Positions 63,777 to 64,000 of a stretch of DNA of 64,000 nt are shown piece by piece. The stretch is taken from NCBI RefSeq assembly GCF_030814815.1, contig NZ_JAUSVR010000009.1, forward strand, positions 153,655 through 217,654, written 5' to 3'. Made by a program: the position numbers and the translations under genes. How positions within the stretch are numbered: the first letter of the stretch is position 1; every line of letters starts with the position of its first letter. The DNA comes from Ancylobacter amanitiformis (GTDB taxonomy: Bacteria > Pseudomonadota > Alphaproteobacteria > Rhizobiales > Xanthobacteraceae). The notes beneath the pieces were generated by a model. That model worked only from the letters and a program-made list of their open reading frames with translations, was not told where the DNA came from and did no database searches.

Positions 63777-64000
63777 ATGACGTCAAGAGATAATTGGAAA
63801 GCACTTTATCCATACATTCGCGATTTCGTATTTATCATTTTTTTATTATTTGGCACACTCGGAATTGCGGAATTCGATCGTCTGAACGCTCAGGAATTGG
63901 CGTCACAGAGCGCCAGCTCGATCGTGGTCGAGGGCAACCGTCGCGTCGATGCGGAGACCATCCGCTCCTATTTCCAGAGCAAGCCGGGTGAGCCGCTGAC
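63777..64000 (+). CDS. BamA/Omp85-like POTRA protein (5' part only)
   Basis: The frame from ATG 63777 is open to the window edge (74 codons). An AT-rich segment encodes a hydrophobic signal/anchor (FVFIIFLLFGTLGIAEF), after which composition becomes GC-rich and gives SSIVVEGNRRVDAETI and RSYFQSKPGEPL, a POTRA-1 opening as in BamA and TamA. The remainder, including the outer-membrane barrel, lies outside. Could be a BamA paralogue serving a secreted or autotransported protein rather than the housekeeping BamA, which normally follows rseP. Confidence 0.72.
   Translation, partial: MTSRDNWKALYPYIRDFVFIIFLLFGTLGIAEFDRLNAQELASQSASSIVVEGNRRVDAETIRSYFQSKPGEPL

Overview
The window is a GC-rich alphaproteobacterial chromosome segment, most likely Hyphomicrobiales (Rhizobiales), perhaps Xanthobacteraceae. 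The strongest evidence is the gene order pckA / chvI-chvG-hprK-manX(EIIA)-ptsH / ahcY, which I know as a conserved block of that order. A GAAC-N7-GAAC LexA box ahead of imuA-imuB, a short-form HPr kinase and a Hyphomicrobiales-type dispersed repeat at 45.9 kb agree. The genus is not settled by the sequence.

Layout: (1) 1-2.1 kb, SOS mutagenesis genes imuA-imuB (imuB runs off the left edge). (2) 2.1-5.6 kb, a three-gene Gtr-type glycan-modification operon (GtrB-like, membrane GT-C transferase, GtrA flippase), divergent from a ChbG/HpnK-type deacetylase. (3) 6.6-14.3 kb, mostly single housekeeping or stress genes: DUF983, ExoD, a YegD-like Hsp70, a PAS-PAS-GGDEF diguanylate cyclase, a VOC protein, ferredoxin-NADP reductase, a GNAT acetyltransferase and small membrane proteins. 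(4) 14.4-23.3 kb, the conserved block: AhcY, an SGNH hydrolase, HPr, EIIA-Man, HprK, ChvG/ChvI, a HugZ-like protein and a sequence-divergent PEP carboxykinase. (5) 23.4-34.0 kb, NhaD, RecR, AmpG and the transglutaminase / circularly permuted ATP-grasp-alpha-E / DUF2126 gene set. (6) 34.3-38.8 kb, an RND drug efflux pump with its lipoprotein adaptor.

From 40.07 kb the character changes. A tRNA-Ser(GGA) ends at 40163, and its 3' end is repeated at 42401 (24 of 25 bases) and, as a 12-bp core, at 56256. The 38 bp left of the second and third copies also match each other without gaps (28 of 38). This is the pattern expected of two related elements integrated in tandem at one tRNA gene: about 2.25 kb carrying a reductase/epimerase plus its divergent MmyB-type regulator, and about 13.9 kb carrying AraC, Ndh-like, a PAS sensor kinase with three response regulators, SDR/LysR, a metallo-hydrolase and an EmrAB-like pump. 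Neither contains a recognisable recombinase. The second also carries decay: a 39-codon remnant of an alpha/beta hydrolase and a one-base frameshift in the emrB-like gene.

Right of the last core copy (56.3-62.8 kb) is a CpxAR-like two-component system divergent from an RND efflux operon, with paired direct repeats between them. After a 0.9 kb gene-poor, partly AT-rich gap, a BamA/Omp85-like gene enters from 63777 and leaves the window. No rRNA, CRISPR array, insertion sequence or replication origin was seen.
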